Assembly: GCF_014650895.1 (NCBI RefSeq)
Contig: NZ_BMVV01000019.1
Location: forward strand, 79,970-143,969
DNA length: 64,000 nt
Direction: 5' to 3'
Source: Streptomyces omiyaensis
GTDB taxonomy: Bacteria; Actinomycetota; Actinomycetes; Streptomycetales; Streptomycetaceae
Part shown: one piece after another, positions 49,462 to 57,942 of the stretch
How the letters are laid out: every line of letters begins with the position of its first letter
Numbering within the stretch: the stretch's first letter is position 1
Notes under the pieces: model-generated
What the model saw: the letters and a program-made list of their open reading frames with translations, nothing else
What the model was told of the DNA's origin: nothing
Database searches by the model: none
Made by a program: the position numbers and the translations under genes

Positions 49462-50472
49462 TCAGCCGTTCAGTTCCGCCAGGGTCCGCAGGGTCTCCCG
49501 GTCGGGCGCGGTCACCAGCAGCTCCGTCACCGGGCCCGTCCGCCAGTCGGCGAGCCGTTCCGCGATCCGCTCGCGGGGGCCGACCAGGGAGATCTCGTCG
49601 GCGAAGGCGTCCGGGACGGCGAGGACGGCCTCCTCGCGGCGCCCCTCGGCGAAGAGGCCCTGGACGTGGCGGGCCTCCGCCTCGTACCCCATGCGCGCCA
49701 TCAGGTCGGCGTGGAAGTTGCGGGTCGCGTGCCCCATGCCGCCGATGTAGAAGCCGAGCATCGCCTTGACCGGCAGCAGGCCCTTCGTCACGTCGTCGCA
49801 GACCTGGGCGCGGACCATCGGGGCGACCCGGAAGCCGTCCGGGAGCCGCTCCGGGAGGGCGTACACCTCCCGCCAGCGGGTGGGCGACCAGTAGAGCGGC
49901 AGCCAGCCGTCGGCGATCTCCAGCGTCTGCGCGATGTTCCTCGGCCCCTCCGCGCCCAGCAGCACGGGCAGGTCCGCGCGGAGCGGGTGGGTGATCGGCT
50001 TGAGGGGCCGGCCGAGGCCGGTGCCGTCCTCGCCGGCGTACGGGAAGGAGTAGTGGCGCCCGTCGAGGCGCACCGGCGCCTCGCGGCGCAGCACCTGGCG
50101 GATCACCTCCACGTACTCGCGGGTGGCGGTCAGCGGGGAGCGGGGGAAGGGGCGGCCGTACCAGCCCTCCACCACCTGCGGCCCGGAGAGTCCGAGGCCG
50201 AGCCGCATCCGGCCGCCCGACAGGTGGTCGAGGGTCAGCGCCTGCATCGCCGTCGCGGTCGGCGTGCGGGCGGCCATCTGGGCCACCGCCGTCCCGAGTC
50301 CGATCCGGTCGGTGTGCGCGGCGATCCAGGTGAGGGCGGTGAAGGCGTCCGAGCCCCAGGCCTCCGCCGTCCACACCGAGTCGTAGCCCAGCCGCTCCGC
50401 CTCGCGCGCGAGCTCCAGGTGGGCGGGGGAGGGGCCGCGGCCCCAGTAGCCGAGTGCGAGTCCCAGGCGCAT
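49462..50472 (-). CDS. LLM-class (F420-dependent type) oxidoreductase
   Basis: 336 residues from ATG 50472. The TIM-barrel luciferase-like fold is evident: MRLGLALGYWGRGPSPAHLELAREAERLGYDSVWTAEAWGSDAFTALTWIAAHTDRIGLGTAVAQMAARTP shows the F420/FMN-binding residues, with LTLDHLSGGRMRLGLGLSGPQVVEG and NIAQTLEIADGWLPLYWSP following. Similar proteins in actinobacteria act on lipid or ketone substrates. Its promoter carries the shared 17-bp operator (50492-50508), so it likely belongs to the same regulon as P450, MBL and ALDH. Confidence 0.92.
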   Translation of the reverse strand: MRLGLALGYWGRGPSPAHLELAREAERLGYDSVWTAEAWGSDAFTALTWIAAHTDRIGLGTAVAQMAARTPTATAMQALTLDHLSGGRMRLGLGLSGPQVVEGWYGRPFPRSPLTATREYVEVIRQVLRREAPVRLDGRHYSFPYAGEDGTGLGRPLKPITHPLRADLPVLLGAEGPRNIAQTLEIADGWLPLYWSPTRWREVYALPERLPDGFRVAPMVRAQVCDDVTKGLLPVKAMLGFYIGGMGHATRNFHADLMARMGYEAEARHVQGLFAEGRREEAVLAVPDAFADEISLVGPRERIAERLADWRTGPVTELLVTAPDRETLRTLAELNG

Positions 50473-50491
50473 GACCGGACTCCCTTCTGAT

Positions 50492-50508
50492 TCTGACGAC
50501 CTGTCAGA
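50492..50508. promoter_or_regulatory. 17-bp operator TCTGACGACCTGTCAGA at LLM promoter
   Basis: TCTGAC-N5-GTCAGA perfect dyad, 20 bp upstream of the LLM ATG. One of the four related sites. Confidence 0.7.
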
Positions 50509-50533
50509 TCGGGTTCCGGGGGACTGTACGGCA

Positions 50534-50573
50534 GCGGCCCCCCGACCGGAAGGACTTCCGGTCGGGGGGCCGC
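50534..50573 (-). terminator. Strong terminator after DUF5336 gene
   Basis: Perfect 19-bp stem (GCGGCCCCCCGACCGGAAG and its complement) with a 2-nt loop, 20 bp downstream of the DUF5336 stop. Confidence 0.9.
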
Positions 50574-50593
50574 CGCGACGGACGGGCGCGGAC

Positions 50594-51415
50594 CTAGCCG
50601 CGCTGGATGCCCGTGGAGTCCTGGAGGACGCCGCGGCGCCCGTCCTGCGTCTGCGCGATCAGCGCCTGGCCGCGCTGCTCGACCGCCAGGTACCAGGTGC
50701 CGGGGGCCAGTTCGGCGATCTGCGAGCCGGAGCCGTCCTCCGCGTACAGCGGGCGGGCGACCGGCACGGCGAACCAGAACGCGGTGAAGTCCGAACCGCC
50801 CTGCGCCGGGGCCGGCTGCTGCTGCGCGGCGGGCTGCTGCTGGCCGAACGGCTGGCCGCCCTGCGAGGCGTCGTGCGGGGCCGGGTAGGGCTGGCCCTGC
50901 TGGACGCCCGGGTAGCCGTAGCCGCCGCCGGGCACGCCCGGCTGGCCGGGCTGGGCGCCGTACGGCTGCGGGGTCTGCGGGCGCGGGGCGCCGACGAGCG
51001 GGGCCTTCAGGGCCGGGACCATCGGGGCGGCGACCGCGGCGCCGGCCAGGACGAGCGAGGCGATCAGGCCGAGGATCAGGCCGGCGCCGGCGCTGTTCGC
51101 CTCGAAGACCCACATGAGCAGGGTCCACGCCGCGGCGATCGTGAAGGAGGCGCCGACCTGGCCGAGCTCCAGGCCCAGGACCTTGCGCGGCTGCGGCAGG
51201 CCGTGGGAGACGACGACGAGCGCCGCGCCCGCGAGGCCGAGGAAGAAGGCACCCCAGCCGAGCGGGGAGGCCTCCCACGAGTTCGGGATGTCGATCTGGT
51301 CACAGATCGACGCGGGACCGTCGCAGCTGGAGGTGCCCAGGAACGAGGCGATGAACAGCACCACCGCAGCACCGATCAGCACGCCATCGCCTCGGGTGAG
51401 GGAGCGGATATTCAC
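50594..51415 (-). CDS. DUF5336 membrane protein with C-terminal Gln/Pro-rich and beta domain
   Basis: 273 residues from GTG 51415 (AAGGA about 8 nt upstream). Four transmembrane helices (VLIGAAVVLFIASFLG, LGWGAFFLGLAGAALVVVSHGL, ASFTIAAAWTLLMWVF, AGLILGLIASLVLAGAAVAAP), the DUF5336 arrangement, then a Gln/Pro/Gly-rich linker (QPYGAQPGQPGVPGG) and a ~65-residue domain (FTAFWFAVPVARPLYAEDGSGSQIAELAPGTWYLAVE). It is similar to many streptomycete envelope proteins. The function is unknown. Confidence 0.88.
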   Translation of the reverse strand: MNIRSLTRGDGVLIGAAVVLFIASFLGTSSCDGPASICDQIDIPNSWEASPLGWGAFFLGLAGAALVVVSHGLPQPRKVLGLELGQVGASFTIAAAWTLLMWVFEANSAGAGLILGLIASLVLAGAAVAAPMVPALKAPLVGAPRPQTPQPYGAQPGQPGVPGGGYGYPGVQQGQPYPAPHDASQGGQPFGQQQPAAQQQPAPAQGGSDFTAFWFAVPVARPLYAEDGSGSQIAELAPGTWYLAVEQRGQALIAQTQDGRRGVLQDSTGIQRG

Positions 51416-51515
51416 GTAAGGAGTCCTTCGTCGGGTCGTCGTCGCGTCGGGCAGGCGCCGGTTCTTGGCACGGGGGCGGCCCCATCGTACGGAGCGAATC
51501 TATCGCTCGCGGGTT

Positions 51516-52424
51516 CTACCCCTCGAGGTAGGTCACGATGCCGTCGGCGATGCCCTGGGCCGCCTTCTGCCGCCACACCCCGGACGTCAGCAGTGCGGCG
51601 TCCTTCGGATCACGCATATTGCCGCATTCGACGAAGACCTTGGGCACGGTTGAGAGATTGAGGCCGCCGAGATCGGAGCGGACGTCCAACCCGGTTCCGC
51701 CGCCGAGGTAGTTGGCGGGGGAGGTGCCGGTGGCCCGGCGGAATCCCGCGACGATCCGCTCGCCCAGCGCGCGCGACGGGCCCACGATCGGGCCGGTGTC
51801 CGCGGCGCCCTCCTTCACCTTCGCGGGCACGATCACGTGGAAGCCGCGGTCGCCGGTCGCCGAGCCGTCCGCGTGGACGGAGACGACCGCGTCCGCCGCC
51901 GCCTCGTTCCCGATCCGGGCCCGCTCGTCGATGCAGGGGCCGTACGGGCGGTCGGCGTCGTGCGTCAGGACCACGGTGGCGCCGCGCGCCTCCAGCAGTT
52001 CCCGCAGCCGGTGCGAGACGTCGAGCGTGAAGGCCGCCTCGGTGTAGGCGTCCCCGCCGCCCGGCGCGTTCGTCGCGGTCCCGGTGGTGTCGCACTCCTT
52101 GCGGGCGGTGCCGATGTCCACCTTCTCGCCGATCTCCCGCGCGTGCCGGAAGTTCCCCGGATTGTGCCCCGGGTCGACGACGACGGTCCGCCCGGCGAGC
52201 GGCCGCCCCGCTCCGCCCGCCGTGCCGGACGCGGTGCCGGCCGGTGTGCCCGAGGGGGTGCCGGCCGGGGCCGGGGAGGAGGCCGAGTCCGCCGCGGCGG
52301 GCCCCCGGGTGCCCTGCGCGGCCTCGGGGGAGGCGCCGCACCCGGCGAGGGCGGCACAGCAGACGGCGGCGGCGAGGGCGGCGGTCGCGGAGCGGGTCAC
52401 GGGGTTCCTGTGGTCGTACGGCAC
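51516..52424 (-). CDS. N-acetylmuramoyl-L-alanine amidase (Amidase_3) lipoprotein
   Basis: 302 residues from GTG 52424. Lipobox CCAALAGCGAS (Cys ~29). After a Ser/Pro/Thr linker the amidase_3 domain begins: TVVVDPGHNPGNF (first zinc His), AYTEAAFTLDVSHRLRELLEARGA (Glu), VSVHADGSATGDRGFHVIVP (second His) and PKVFVECGNMRDPKDAALL (catalytic Glu). It cleaves the amide between MurNAc and L-Ala of peptidoglycan. No Shine-Dalgarno; TAGAGT 5 nt upstream of the GTG suggests leaderless expression. Confidence 0.95.
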   Translation of the reverse strand: MPYDHRNPVTRSATAALAAAVCCAALAGCGASPEAAQGTRGPAAADSASSPAPAGTPSGTPAGTASGTAGGAGRPLAGRTVVVDPGHNPGNFRHAREIGEKVDIGTARKECDTTGTATNAPGGGDAYTEAAFTLDVSHRLRELLEARGATVVLTHDADRPYGPCIDERARIGNEAAADAVVSVHADGSATGDRGFHVIVPAKVKEGAADTGPIVGPSRALGERIVAGFRRATGTSPANYLGGGTGLDVRSDLGGLNLSTVPKVFVECGNMRDPKDAALLTSGVWRQKAAQGIADGIVTYLEG

Positions 52425-52584
52425 CCCGCGACTCTAGGCCCTCCGCCGGCCGAAACCACGGACCGGATGTACCGGCTGGGTCACCGCTCCCGCAATCCGC
52501 TGGACGCGTGTCCGGCGCGGGGGAAGGGTAGGTCCAAGAAGCGGCGGTGGCGGAGTCACCGCGCCTGGACCACGAGGGGGAACC

Positions 52585-55257
52585 GTGGCGGGGGAAGACC
52601 CGAACGACGCGCGCCCGGAATCGACGACACCGCAGGACGCCCGACCCGCTGCGGCGGCTCCGCAGGACACCCGGCCGACCGTGCCACCGCAGGACGCGCG
52701 CCCTGCGGGAGCGGCCCCGCAGGACGCCCGGTCGGTCGAGGCGACACCGCAGGACGCGCGGCCGGTCGTGCCGCCGGCGCGGATCGACCTCGGCAAGCCG
52801 GTGGCCGACGCCGTGCCGCCGGCCGGCCCGCCCGTCTCCGACGGATCCGTCGGCTCCGCCGGGACGATCGTGATGCGCCCGAGCCGGGGCCGCGCCCCGG
52901 CCGACGGCGCGGGCGCCGCGCCCGGCACACCGCCCTCGGACGCGGGCGCGCCCGGCGGTGCCTTCGGCCCGCCGGGGCCCGGTGGTGCGGACGCCCCGGC
53001 CGTGCCGGGCACCGGTACCGGCTCGGCCGGTGCGGGGGCCTTCGGCTCCCCGGGGCCCGGCGGGGACGGCGCGCCCGGCGCCCCGGCGTCCGCCGGGCCG
53101 GGCACCGGTACCGCCGGCGCGGGTGCCTTCGGCCCGCCCGGGTCCGGTGGTACGGACGCCTCCGCCACCGGCTCCTTCAGGCTGCCCGCGCCCGCCGGCG
53201 GCCCGGCGCCCTGGGAGGCGCCGCAGAACGGCGGCTCCCACGGGTCCGCGGACCCCTCGGGAGCGGCGGGAGCGACGGGAGCGACGGGAGAGGCGGGGGC
53301 GACGGGAGAGGCGGGGGCCGCGGCACCGCCGGCTCCCGCCGGCTCCACGGCGTCTTCTGGCTCCACGGCTCCCGCCGGCTCCCTCACGCCCGCCGGCTCC
53401 ACGGCTCCCGCCGGTGCTGCGGCGCCCGCGGGCCAGGCCGGACCGGCCGGCTCCCCGGCCGTGGGCGGCGCGTTCGGTGCCGCCGGCGGCCCGGGCGAGC
53501 CCGCGAGCCCCGCAGCCCCTGGAGGCCCGGCGGGCCCGGCGGGTCCCGGAGCCTTCGGCGGTCCGGCCGGTGCCGGGGCCCCGGGTGGTTTCGGCGGCGC
53601 CGGTGACCCCGGTGGTGCCGGTGGTTTCGGGCCGCCTCCCGGAGGGGGCGAGCCGCCTTCCGGAGGGTTCGGGGCGGGACCGGGGTGGGACGGGGCCGTG
53701 CCGCCGCCTCCCACGGGTCCGCCCGGGCCGCCCGGTCCCGCGCCCGGCGGAGAGGCGCGGCCGCTCCAGGCGGTCCTGGTCGCGCTGCTGAACCTGTCCT
53801 GCCTCGGGCTCGGCTACGTCGCGCTCCGGCACTGGGTGAGCGCGGCGCTCTGCTGGGCGGCCACGGCGGGTCTGCTCCTGGCGGCGCTGCCCGCCGACGC
53901 GGACGGCGTGCCCACGGGCCTGCTCGTCGGCTACGGCGCCTTCCTGCTGGCCGTCGGGGCCGACGGGGCCCGCCGCGGCCTGCGCGCCCGGATCTCCTTC
54001 GGCACCACGGTCCGCCGCCTGGCGCTGCCGCTCGCCGTCGTGCTGCTCGCCGCGCCCGTCGGCGGCGCCGTCGCCTACGCGGGGGCGCACGCGGACGCCC
54101 GCGAGGAGGCCCGCCAGCAGGCCCTCCTCGCCCGGCTCGCCGCCGCCGACGCGCTGGTGGCCGCGCACGAGGGCCAGGCCTACGAGTCCTCCCGGGAGGA
54201 CTACCGCAAGGCCCTGGAGGAGTACGAGGACCTCGGGACCGCGCACGCGGCCTCGCGGGCCGGGAAGCTCGTCCCGGCCCGCCTCGACGCCTACTACAAG
54301 GCCGTCGCCGCCCCGTACGCGAGCAAGAGCTACTGCGAGGCCCTGGCCCCGCTCAAGCACCTGCACACGCTCCCGTCCCTCGTGGACGAGGCACTCCTCG
54401 GCGACCGCCCGGCGGGTGTCGAGGAGCCGTTGGCCCACTCGCTGTACGAGTGCGGCGCGGCCGCGCTGGGCCGGTCCACCGCGCCGACCGCCGAGAGCAA
54501 CCTCGGCGAGCTCGCCACGTCCTTCCCGCGCTCGCCGTACACGGAGAAGGCGGGGACGGCCGTCGGCGACGCGGTCCGCACCCGCGTGGGCTCGCTCGGC
54601 GCCGCCGGCGGCGACCACTGCACCACCACCGAGCAGCTGCGCGCCCTGCGCTCCACCGCCGGGGCGCTCACCACCCTGAGGCTGGAGGCGACCCGGGCGG
54701 AGGCCGACCGGGGCGTCCGCAGGGGCGTCTTCGCCTGCGGCACCCAGCAGTTCGGCAACGAGCAGTTCGCCAAGGCCGTCGAGACCATGAACGGCTACGT
54801 CAAGGACTATCCGGACGGCGAGCAGGCGGCCCACGCCCGCTCCATCGCGATCGCGGCACAGATCGCCGAGGAGGAGCCGGAGGCGGGGAAGAGGCTGCCC
54901 GCGGCGTCGGCGCCCGGCGGCGCCCGCATGACGATGGTCATCAGCAACGACGCCCCGGACGCGGTCGAGCTCCTCTACACCGGCCCGGTCACCGGCAAGA
55001 TCACCCTGAAGGCCTGCGGCGGATGCAGCACCTACCAGCGCGGCGAGACGCTCCGGGCGGGCTTCAAGCCCTGCTCCGGCGCGTCCTCGAAGTACCCGAA
55101 GGTGACGATCGAGCTGCCCGCGGGGACGTACCACATGCTCCAGAAGCGGGCCGGTTCCGGTTTCTCCACCGCCGGCGACACCAAGACCAGCAAGGCGAAG
55201 ATCGAGCCCGGCTACGACTACACCAACTGCCTCTACGTGACCTCGGGGCTCTTCTAG
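52585..55257 (+). CDS. Large collagen-like/low-complexity membrane protein
   Basis: 890 residues from GTG 52585 (GGGGGAA 3-7 nt upstream). Residues ~15-62 contain five APQDARP-type repeats. Residues ~90-390 are Gly/Pro/Ala-rich, with Gly-X-Y runs such as GATGATGEAGATGEAGA that resemble collagen. Then three to four transmembrane helices (~395-505: LVALLNLSCLGLGYVAL, AALCWAATAGLLLAAL, GLLVGYGAFLLAVGA, LALPLAVVLLAAPVGG). After these comes an extracellular coiled-coil/TPR-like helical domain (to ~780) with paired Cys. The C-terminal beta-rich domain (VELLYTGPVTGKITLKACGGCSTYQ) looks like a surface module. The long linker suggests display or contact. Function unknown. Confidence 0.82.
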   Translation: MAGEDPNDARPESTTPQDARPAAAAPQDTRPTVPPQDARPAGAAPQDARSVEATPQDARPVVPPARIDLGKPVADAVPPAGPPVSDGSVGSAGTIVMRPSRGRAPADGAGAAPGTPPSDAGAPGGAFGPPGPGGADAPAVPGTGTGSAGAGAFGSPGPGGDGAPGAPASAGPGTGTAGAGAFGPPGSGGTDASATGSFRLPAPAGGPAPWEAPQNGGSHGSADPSGAAGATGATGEAGATGEAGAAAPPAPAGSTASSGSTAPAGSLTPAGSTAPAGAAAPAGQAGPAGSPAVGGAFGAAGGPGEPASPAAPGGPAGPAGPGAFGGPAGAGAPGGFGGAGDPGGAGGFGPPPGGGEPPSGGFGAGPGWDGAVPPPPTGPPGPPGPAPGGEARPLQAVLVALLNLSCLGLGYVALRHWVSAALCWAATAGLLLAALPADADGVPTGLLVGYGAFLLAVGADGARRGLRARISFGTTVRRLALPLAVVLLAAPVGGAVAYAGAHADAREEARQQALLARLAAADALVAAHEGQAYESSREDYRKALEEYEDLGTAHAASRAGKLVPARLDAYYKAVAAPYASKSYCEALAPLKHLHTLPSLVDEALLGDRPAGVEEPLAHSLYECGAAALGRSTAPTAESNLGELATSFPRSPYTEKAGTAVGDAVRTRVGSLGAAGGDHCTTTEQLRALRSTAGALTTLRLEATRAEADRGVRRGVFACGTQQFGNEQFAKAVETMNGYVKDYPDGEQAAHARSIAIAAQIAEEEPEAGKRLPAASAPGGARMTMVISNDAPDAVELLYTGPVTGKITLKACGGCSTYQRGETLRAGFKPCSGASSKYPKVTIELPAGTYHMLQKRAGSGFSTAGDTKTSKAKIEPGYDYTNCLYVTSGLF

Positions 55258-55267
55258 CCCCGGCGTC

Positions 55268-55849
55268 CTACCGGTCCGCGAAGACGATCCGGTCCACGGC
55301 GGCCGCCACCAGCGCGTCCCGCTCCTCCTCCGGGAAGACGTCGGGGAGGGTCAGCTGCTCCACGATCAGCCAGTTCAGGGTGAGCATCAGCAGCTTGACG
55401 GCGGTGGCGTCGCCGGGGAGCCCGGACGCCTCGTGGAAGGCCACGTTCTGCTCGACGTCGGCGCGCACCCGCTCGGTGAGGATCGAGCGGAGTGCGGGCC
55501 GGCGGGTGGCCTCCAGGCGCAGTTCGAGCAGGGCGAGGTACCCGGTGCGGAAGGACGAGACGCGGACGACCAGGTCCCGCATGATCCGGGTGTAGGTCGC
55601 CTTGTCGCGGGGCGCCGTCCGGGTCTCCTCCACGGTCGCCTCGTCGGGCTGGAGCCGTTCGTAGACGCGGGCCCCGGCCTGGGTGAGCAGGTCGTCGCGG
55701 TTGGCGAAGTAGTTGGACGCGGTCCCGGTCGGCACCCCGGCCTCCGTGTCGACGGCCCGGAAGGTCAGCCCCCGCGCGCCCTCGCGGGCCAGCACCTCGA
55801 TCGCGGCGTCCACCAGCGCGGCGCGCCGCTCCTCGTTCCGTCTCGCCAT
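55268..55849 (-). CDS. TetR-family repressor of the divergent reductase
   Basis: 193 residues from ATG 55849. HTH: ALVDAAIEVLAREGARGLTFRAVDTEAGVPTGTASNYFANRDDLL; C-terminal domain with FRTGYLALLELRLEATRRPALRSIL (TetR_C_6-like). A near-perfect 20-bp inverted repeat spans the promoters of this gene and of the divergent reductase (55854-55873 with 55896-55915), so it almost certainly represses both. The inducer is unknown. Confidence 0.9.
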   Translation of the reverse strand: MARRNEERRAALVDAAIEVLAREGARGLTFRAVDTEAGVPTGTASNYFANRDDLLTQAGARVYERLQPDEATVEETRTAPRDKATYTRIMRDLVVRVSSFRTGYLALLELRLEATRRPALRSILTERVRADVEQNVAFHEASGLPGDATAVKLLMLTLNWLIVEQLTLPDVFPEEERDALVAAAVDRIVFADR

Positions 55850-55853
55850 TGAC

Positions 55854-55915
55854 ACCACTCCATCCGTAGTACTACGTTCATGCCACTTCACTGAGAGTAC
55901 TACGAATGGAGTGGT
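55854..55915. promoter_or_regulatory. Inverted-repeat operator between TetR and RibD-type reductase genes
   Basis: ACCACTCCATCCGTAGTACT (55854-55873) and AGTACTACGAATGGAGTGGT (55896-55915) are inverse with one mismatch. An inner AGTACT palindrome is present in each arm. The two ATG/GTG starts are 5 and 8 bp outside the arms. Confidence 0.85.
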
Positions 55916-55922
55916 CACAAGC

Positions 55923-56525
55923 GTGCGGAAACTCGTCTATTACATCGGTGTCACCCTCGACGGCCGCATCGCGGGCCCCGACGGGCAGGCCGACTTCTTC
56001 CCCGTCGGGGACGAGGCGCAGGCCGCCTCCTACGCCGACGGCGTCAACGCCCTCTACCCGGAGACCGTCCCGGCCGGCCTCCGCACCGCCGCCGGCCTCG
56101 ACGGCGTCCCCCGCCGGCGCTTCGACACCGTCCTCATGGGCGGCGCCACCTACCGGCTCGCCGCCGACGCCGGCCTCGCCAGCCCCTACCCGCACCTGCG
56201 CCAGTACGTCGTGTCGGCCACCCTCGCGGGCGGCGGAGCCGCCGATCCGGCCGTCACCGTCGTCCCCGGCGACCCGGTCGGCCTCGTCCGGCGGCTCAAG
56301 CGCGAGGGCGCCGACGGGGCGCTCGACCTCTGGCTCTGCGGCGGCGGCCGGCTCGCCGGCGCGCTCCTCCCGGAGATCGACGAACTCGTCGTCAAGAGCT
56401 ACCCCGTGATCGCGGGCGCCGGCCTCCCCGTCGTCGACGGCGCCTTCGACCCCACGGCCTTCGAGGCCGCCGAGCGGACCGCCTTCCCGAACGGCGTCAC
56501 CCTCACGCGTCTCCTCCGGCGATGA
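55923..56525 (+). CDS. RibD C-terminal/dihydrofolate-reductase-like NADPH reductase
   Basis: 200 residues from GTG 55923 (GGAG upstream). RKLVYYIGVTLDGRIAGPDGQADFFPVGD begins the DHFR-like Rossmann fold; DTVLMGGATYRLAAD, YVVSATLA, ALDLWLCGGGRLAGALLPEIDELVVKSYPVIAG follow. The family reduces small heterocycles or acts as a generic NADPH reductase. The next gene has the same fold but low similarity. TetR-regulated. Confidence 0.9.
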   Translation: MRKLVYYIGVTLDGRIAGPDGQADFFPVGDEAQAASYADGVNALYPETVPAGLRTAAGLDGVPRRRFDTVLMGGATYRLAADAGLASPYPHLRQYVVSATLAGGGAADPAVTVVPGDPVGLVRRLKREGADGALDLWLCGGGRLAGALLPEIDELVVKSYPVIAGAGLPVVDGAFDPTAFEAAERTAFPNGVTLTRLLRR

Positions 56526-56580
56526 GTTTCCGGCGCCCGGGCGGTCATGACTCCGGAACACCCGAACGAGGAGGCATCCC

Positions 56581-57240
56581 ATGACCGCCGGCCACCGCCC
56601 CCAGCTCCTGAAGGTCCAGAGCTTCAACGTCACCGCCGACGGCGTCGCCGCGGGCGAGGACCAGACCCTGGAGCGCCCCTTCGGTCACGTCGATCCGGAC
56701 CGGCTCTTCGCCTGGTGCGAGGCGACCGCCGGCTGGCCCCACCGCACCGGCCCCGGCGGCAGCCGGGGCCTGGACGATCACCTGGCCCGCGACTTCCACC
56801 ACGGCATCGGCGCCGAGATCATGGGCCGCAACAAGTTCGGCCCCCAGCGCGGCCCCTGGCGCGACGAGGAGTGGAAGGGCTGGTGGGGCGAGGAGCCGCC
56901 GTTCCACACCCCGGTCTTCGTCCTCACCCACCACGAGCGCCCGTCCTTCACGCTCTCCGACACCACCTTCCACTTCCTCGACGCCGACCCGGCGACCGCG
57001 CTGGCGCGGGCGAAGGAGGCGGCGGAGGGCAAGGACGTCCGGCTCGGCGGCGGCGTCACGACGGTCCGCGAGTTCCTCGACGCCGACCTCGTCGACACCC
57101 TCCACGTCGCCGTCTCCCCGGTGGAGGCCGGCACCGGCCTCAGGCTCTGGGACTCGCCCGAGGAGCTGACCGACCGCTTCCACCTCGACGTCGTCCCCAG
57201 CCCCAGCGGGGTCACCCACCACCTCTTCTGGCGCAAGTGA
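56581..57240 (+). CDS. Second RibD/dihydrofolate-reductase-like protein
   Basis: 219 residues from ATG 56581 with AGGAGG 5-6 nt upstream. KVQSFNVTADGVAAGEDQTLERPFGH, GAEIMGRNKFGPQRGPWRDEEWKGWWGEEPPFHTPVFVLTHHERPSF, GKDVRLGGGVTTVREFLDADLVDTLHVAVSPV: the RibD_C family with a longer first loop. 55 bp after the first reductase, so probably in its operon under TetR control. Substrate unknown. Confidence 0.9.
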   Translation: MTAGHRPQLLKVQSFNVTADGVAAGEDQTLERPFGHVDPDRLFAWCEATAGWPHRTGPGGSRGLDDHLARDFHHGIGAEIMGRNKFGPQRGPWRDEEWKGWWGEEPPFHTPVFVLTHHERPSFTLSDTTFHFLDADPATALARAKEAAEGKDVRLGGGVTTVREFLDADLVDTLHVAVSPVEAGTGLRLWDSPEELTDRFHLDVVPSPSGVTHHLFWRK

Positions 57241-57259
57241 CCCACACGGCCCCGGGGCC

Positions 57260-57892
57260 TCAGGAGACCCGGCGCAGCACCCGCAGCGAGTCCGTGACCG
57301 AGACCTCCTCGAAGTCCCCGGACTCCAGCGCGCGCAGGTAGATCCGGTACGGCGCCTGGCCGCCGTCCGCCGGGTCCGGGAAGACGTCGTGGATGACGAG
57401 CAGGCCCCCGGGGGCGACCTTGGGGGCCCAGCCCTCGTAGTCGTTCGTCGCGTGCTCGTCGGTGTGCCCGCCGTCGATGAAGACCAGTCCCAGCTCCCCG
57501 CCCCACACCCTCGCGACCTGCGGGCTGCGCCCGACCACCGCGATCACGTGCTCCTCCAGGCCCGCCCTCCGCAGCGTCCGCCGGAAGGTCGGCAGCGTGT
57601 CCATCGCGCCCACCTCCGGGTCCACCACCGTCGGGTCGTGGTACTCCCACCCCGGCTGCTGCTCCTCGCTGCCCCGGTGGTGGTCCACCGTCACCGCGAC
57701 CGTCCCCGCCTCCCGCGCCGCGTCCGCCAGCAGGATCGTCGACCGCCCGCAGTAGGTGCCGACCTCCAGGAGCGGCAGCCCCAGCTTCCCCGCCTCGGCC
57801 GCCGCCGCGTACAGGGCCAGGCCCTCCCCGGCGGGCATGAACCCCTTCGCGGCCTCGAAGGCGGCGAGGATCTCGGCACTGGGCTCGGACAT
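57260..57892 (-). CDS. Class I SAM-dependent methyltransferase
   Basis: 210 residues. AdoMet motif LLEVGTYCGRSTILLADAA (~residues 40-58), VAVTVDHHRGSEEQQPGWEYHDPTV, LGLVFIDGGHTDEHATNDYEGWAPKVAPGGLLVIHDVF. This matches the Methyltransf_24/cephalosporin-hydroxylase-like family. The acceptor is unknown. Convergent with the second reductase. Confidence 0.92.
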   Translation of the reverse strand: MSEPSAEILAAFEAAKGFMPAGEGLALYAAAAEAGKLGLPLLEVGTYCGRSTILLADAAREAGTVAVTVDHHRGSEEQQPGWEYHDPTVVDPEVGAMDTLPTFRRTLRRAGLEEHVIAVVGRSPQVARVWGGELGLVFIDGGHTDEHATNDYEGWAPKVAPGGLLVIHDVFPDPADGGQAPYRIYLRALESGDFEEVSVTDSLRVLRRVS

Positions 57893-57942
57893 GGCGGTCT
57901 CCTACTGGCGAGTAGTACGTCGGTACGGGCGCCCATCGTGCC

